Assembly: GCF_900188085.1 (NCBI RefSeq)
Contig: NZ_FZOU01000005.1
Span: forward strand, 286,010 to 350,009
Source of the DNA: Granulicella rosea
GTDB lineage: Bacteria > Acidobacteriota > Terriglobia > Terriglobales > Acidobacteriaceae
Direction: 5' to 3'
DNA: 64,000 nucleotides
This document shows positions 63,912-64,000 of this stretch, piece by piece. The position numbers and the translations under genes were made by a program. Every line of letters starts with the position of its first letter. Positions within the stretch are counted from its first letter, which is position 1. A model generated the notes under the pieces. It made no database searches. It had not been told where the DNA came from and saw only the letters and a program-made list of their open reading frames with translations.

Positions 63912-64000
63912 ATGGGCAAGGAAAAGTTTGACCGGTCTAAGCCGCACGTAAACATCGGAACCGTTGGTCACATCGACCATGGCAAGACGACGCTGACGGC
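63912..64000 (+). CDS. tuf: elongation factor Tu, N-terminal fragment (continues outside window)
   Basis: EF-Tu delivers aminoacyl-tRNA to the ribosome. The 29 visible codons read [20 protein letters not shown] then the P-loop 'IDHGKTTLT', diagnostic of the protein. ATG 63912 has a GGAGACGGAGAG site. The gene lies 193 bases after tRNA-Gly, as the end of the tRNA cluster in the well-known tRNA-tufB arrangement. Confidence 0.97.
   Translation, partial: MGKEKFDRSKPHVNIGTVGHIDHGKTTLT

Overview
The window looks like a chromosomal segment of an Acidobacteriota (Terriglobia, Granulicella/Terriglobus-like) soil bacterium. This is inferred from high GC content, an Oar-type TonB-dependent receptor with an N-terminal carboxypeptidase-regulatory-like domain, a complete trehalose/GlgE alpha-glucan gene set, Thr-Tyr-Thr-Gly tRNA genes ahead of tuf, and many palindromic intergenic repeats. 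No integrase, transposase, CRISPR array, rRNA or plasmid function was seen. Apart from the repeats, the region reads as stable core chromosome.

Layout. 1-0.65 kb: partial secreted NHL-repeat protein. 0.9-7.9 kb: xanthine dehydrogenase maturation (xdhC, MobA-like nucleotidyltransferase) and a three-gene molybdenum hydroxylase on the other strand. 8.1-13.7 kb: minus-strand operon of a trehalose synthase-maltokinase fusion, a glycosyltransferase-like protein and an MscS-like membrane protein. 13.9-20.7 kb: two subtilases, an FUSC-type membrane protein and a secreted M20 amidohydrolase. 20.9-30.1 kb: glgE, a GH15 hydrolase, treY and treZ. 30.4-34.6 kb: DUF5666-like secreted protein and the TonB-dependent receptor. 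34.8-43.7 kb: purine catabolism from urate to glyoxylate plus an aldehyde dehydrogenase, with guanine deaminase and homoserine dehydrogenase on the plus strand. 45.2-48.5 kb: a carrier-protein cysteine synthesis operon (cysM-like, JAMM peptidase, and a fused sulfur-carrier/E1/rhodanese protein). 49.2-51.9 kb: rsmI, an M50-like protein that has lost its zinc motif, and rsmD. 52.2-56.2 kb: a Cys/Met PLP enzyme, thiL and an M23 peptidase. 56.3-58.6 kb: ethanolamine ammonia-lyase. 59-62.5 kb: less well characterised proteins. 62.7-64 kb: tRNA genes leading into tuf.

How the genes work together. GuaD, xanthine dehydrogenase, uricase, HIU hydrolase, OHCU decarboxylase, allantoinase, two M20 amidohydrolases and an ureidoglycine aminohydrolase-like bicupin can together take guanine to glyoxylate and ammonia. 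TreS-Mak and GlgE convert trehalose to alpha-1,4-glucan through maltose-1-phosphate, and TreY/TreZ regenerate trehalose from glucan. The most unusual system is the cysteine operon: an ubiquitin-like sulfur carrier with an internal Gly-Gly is fused to its own activating enzyme and lies beside a JAMM peptidase that could release it.

At least four families of palindromic intergenic repeats are scattered between genes, and one half-copy is translated in frame inside eutC. Start codons were chosen from ribosome binding sites, gene overlaps and family lengths, all read by eye; no database search was run.
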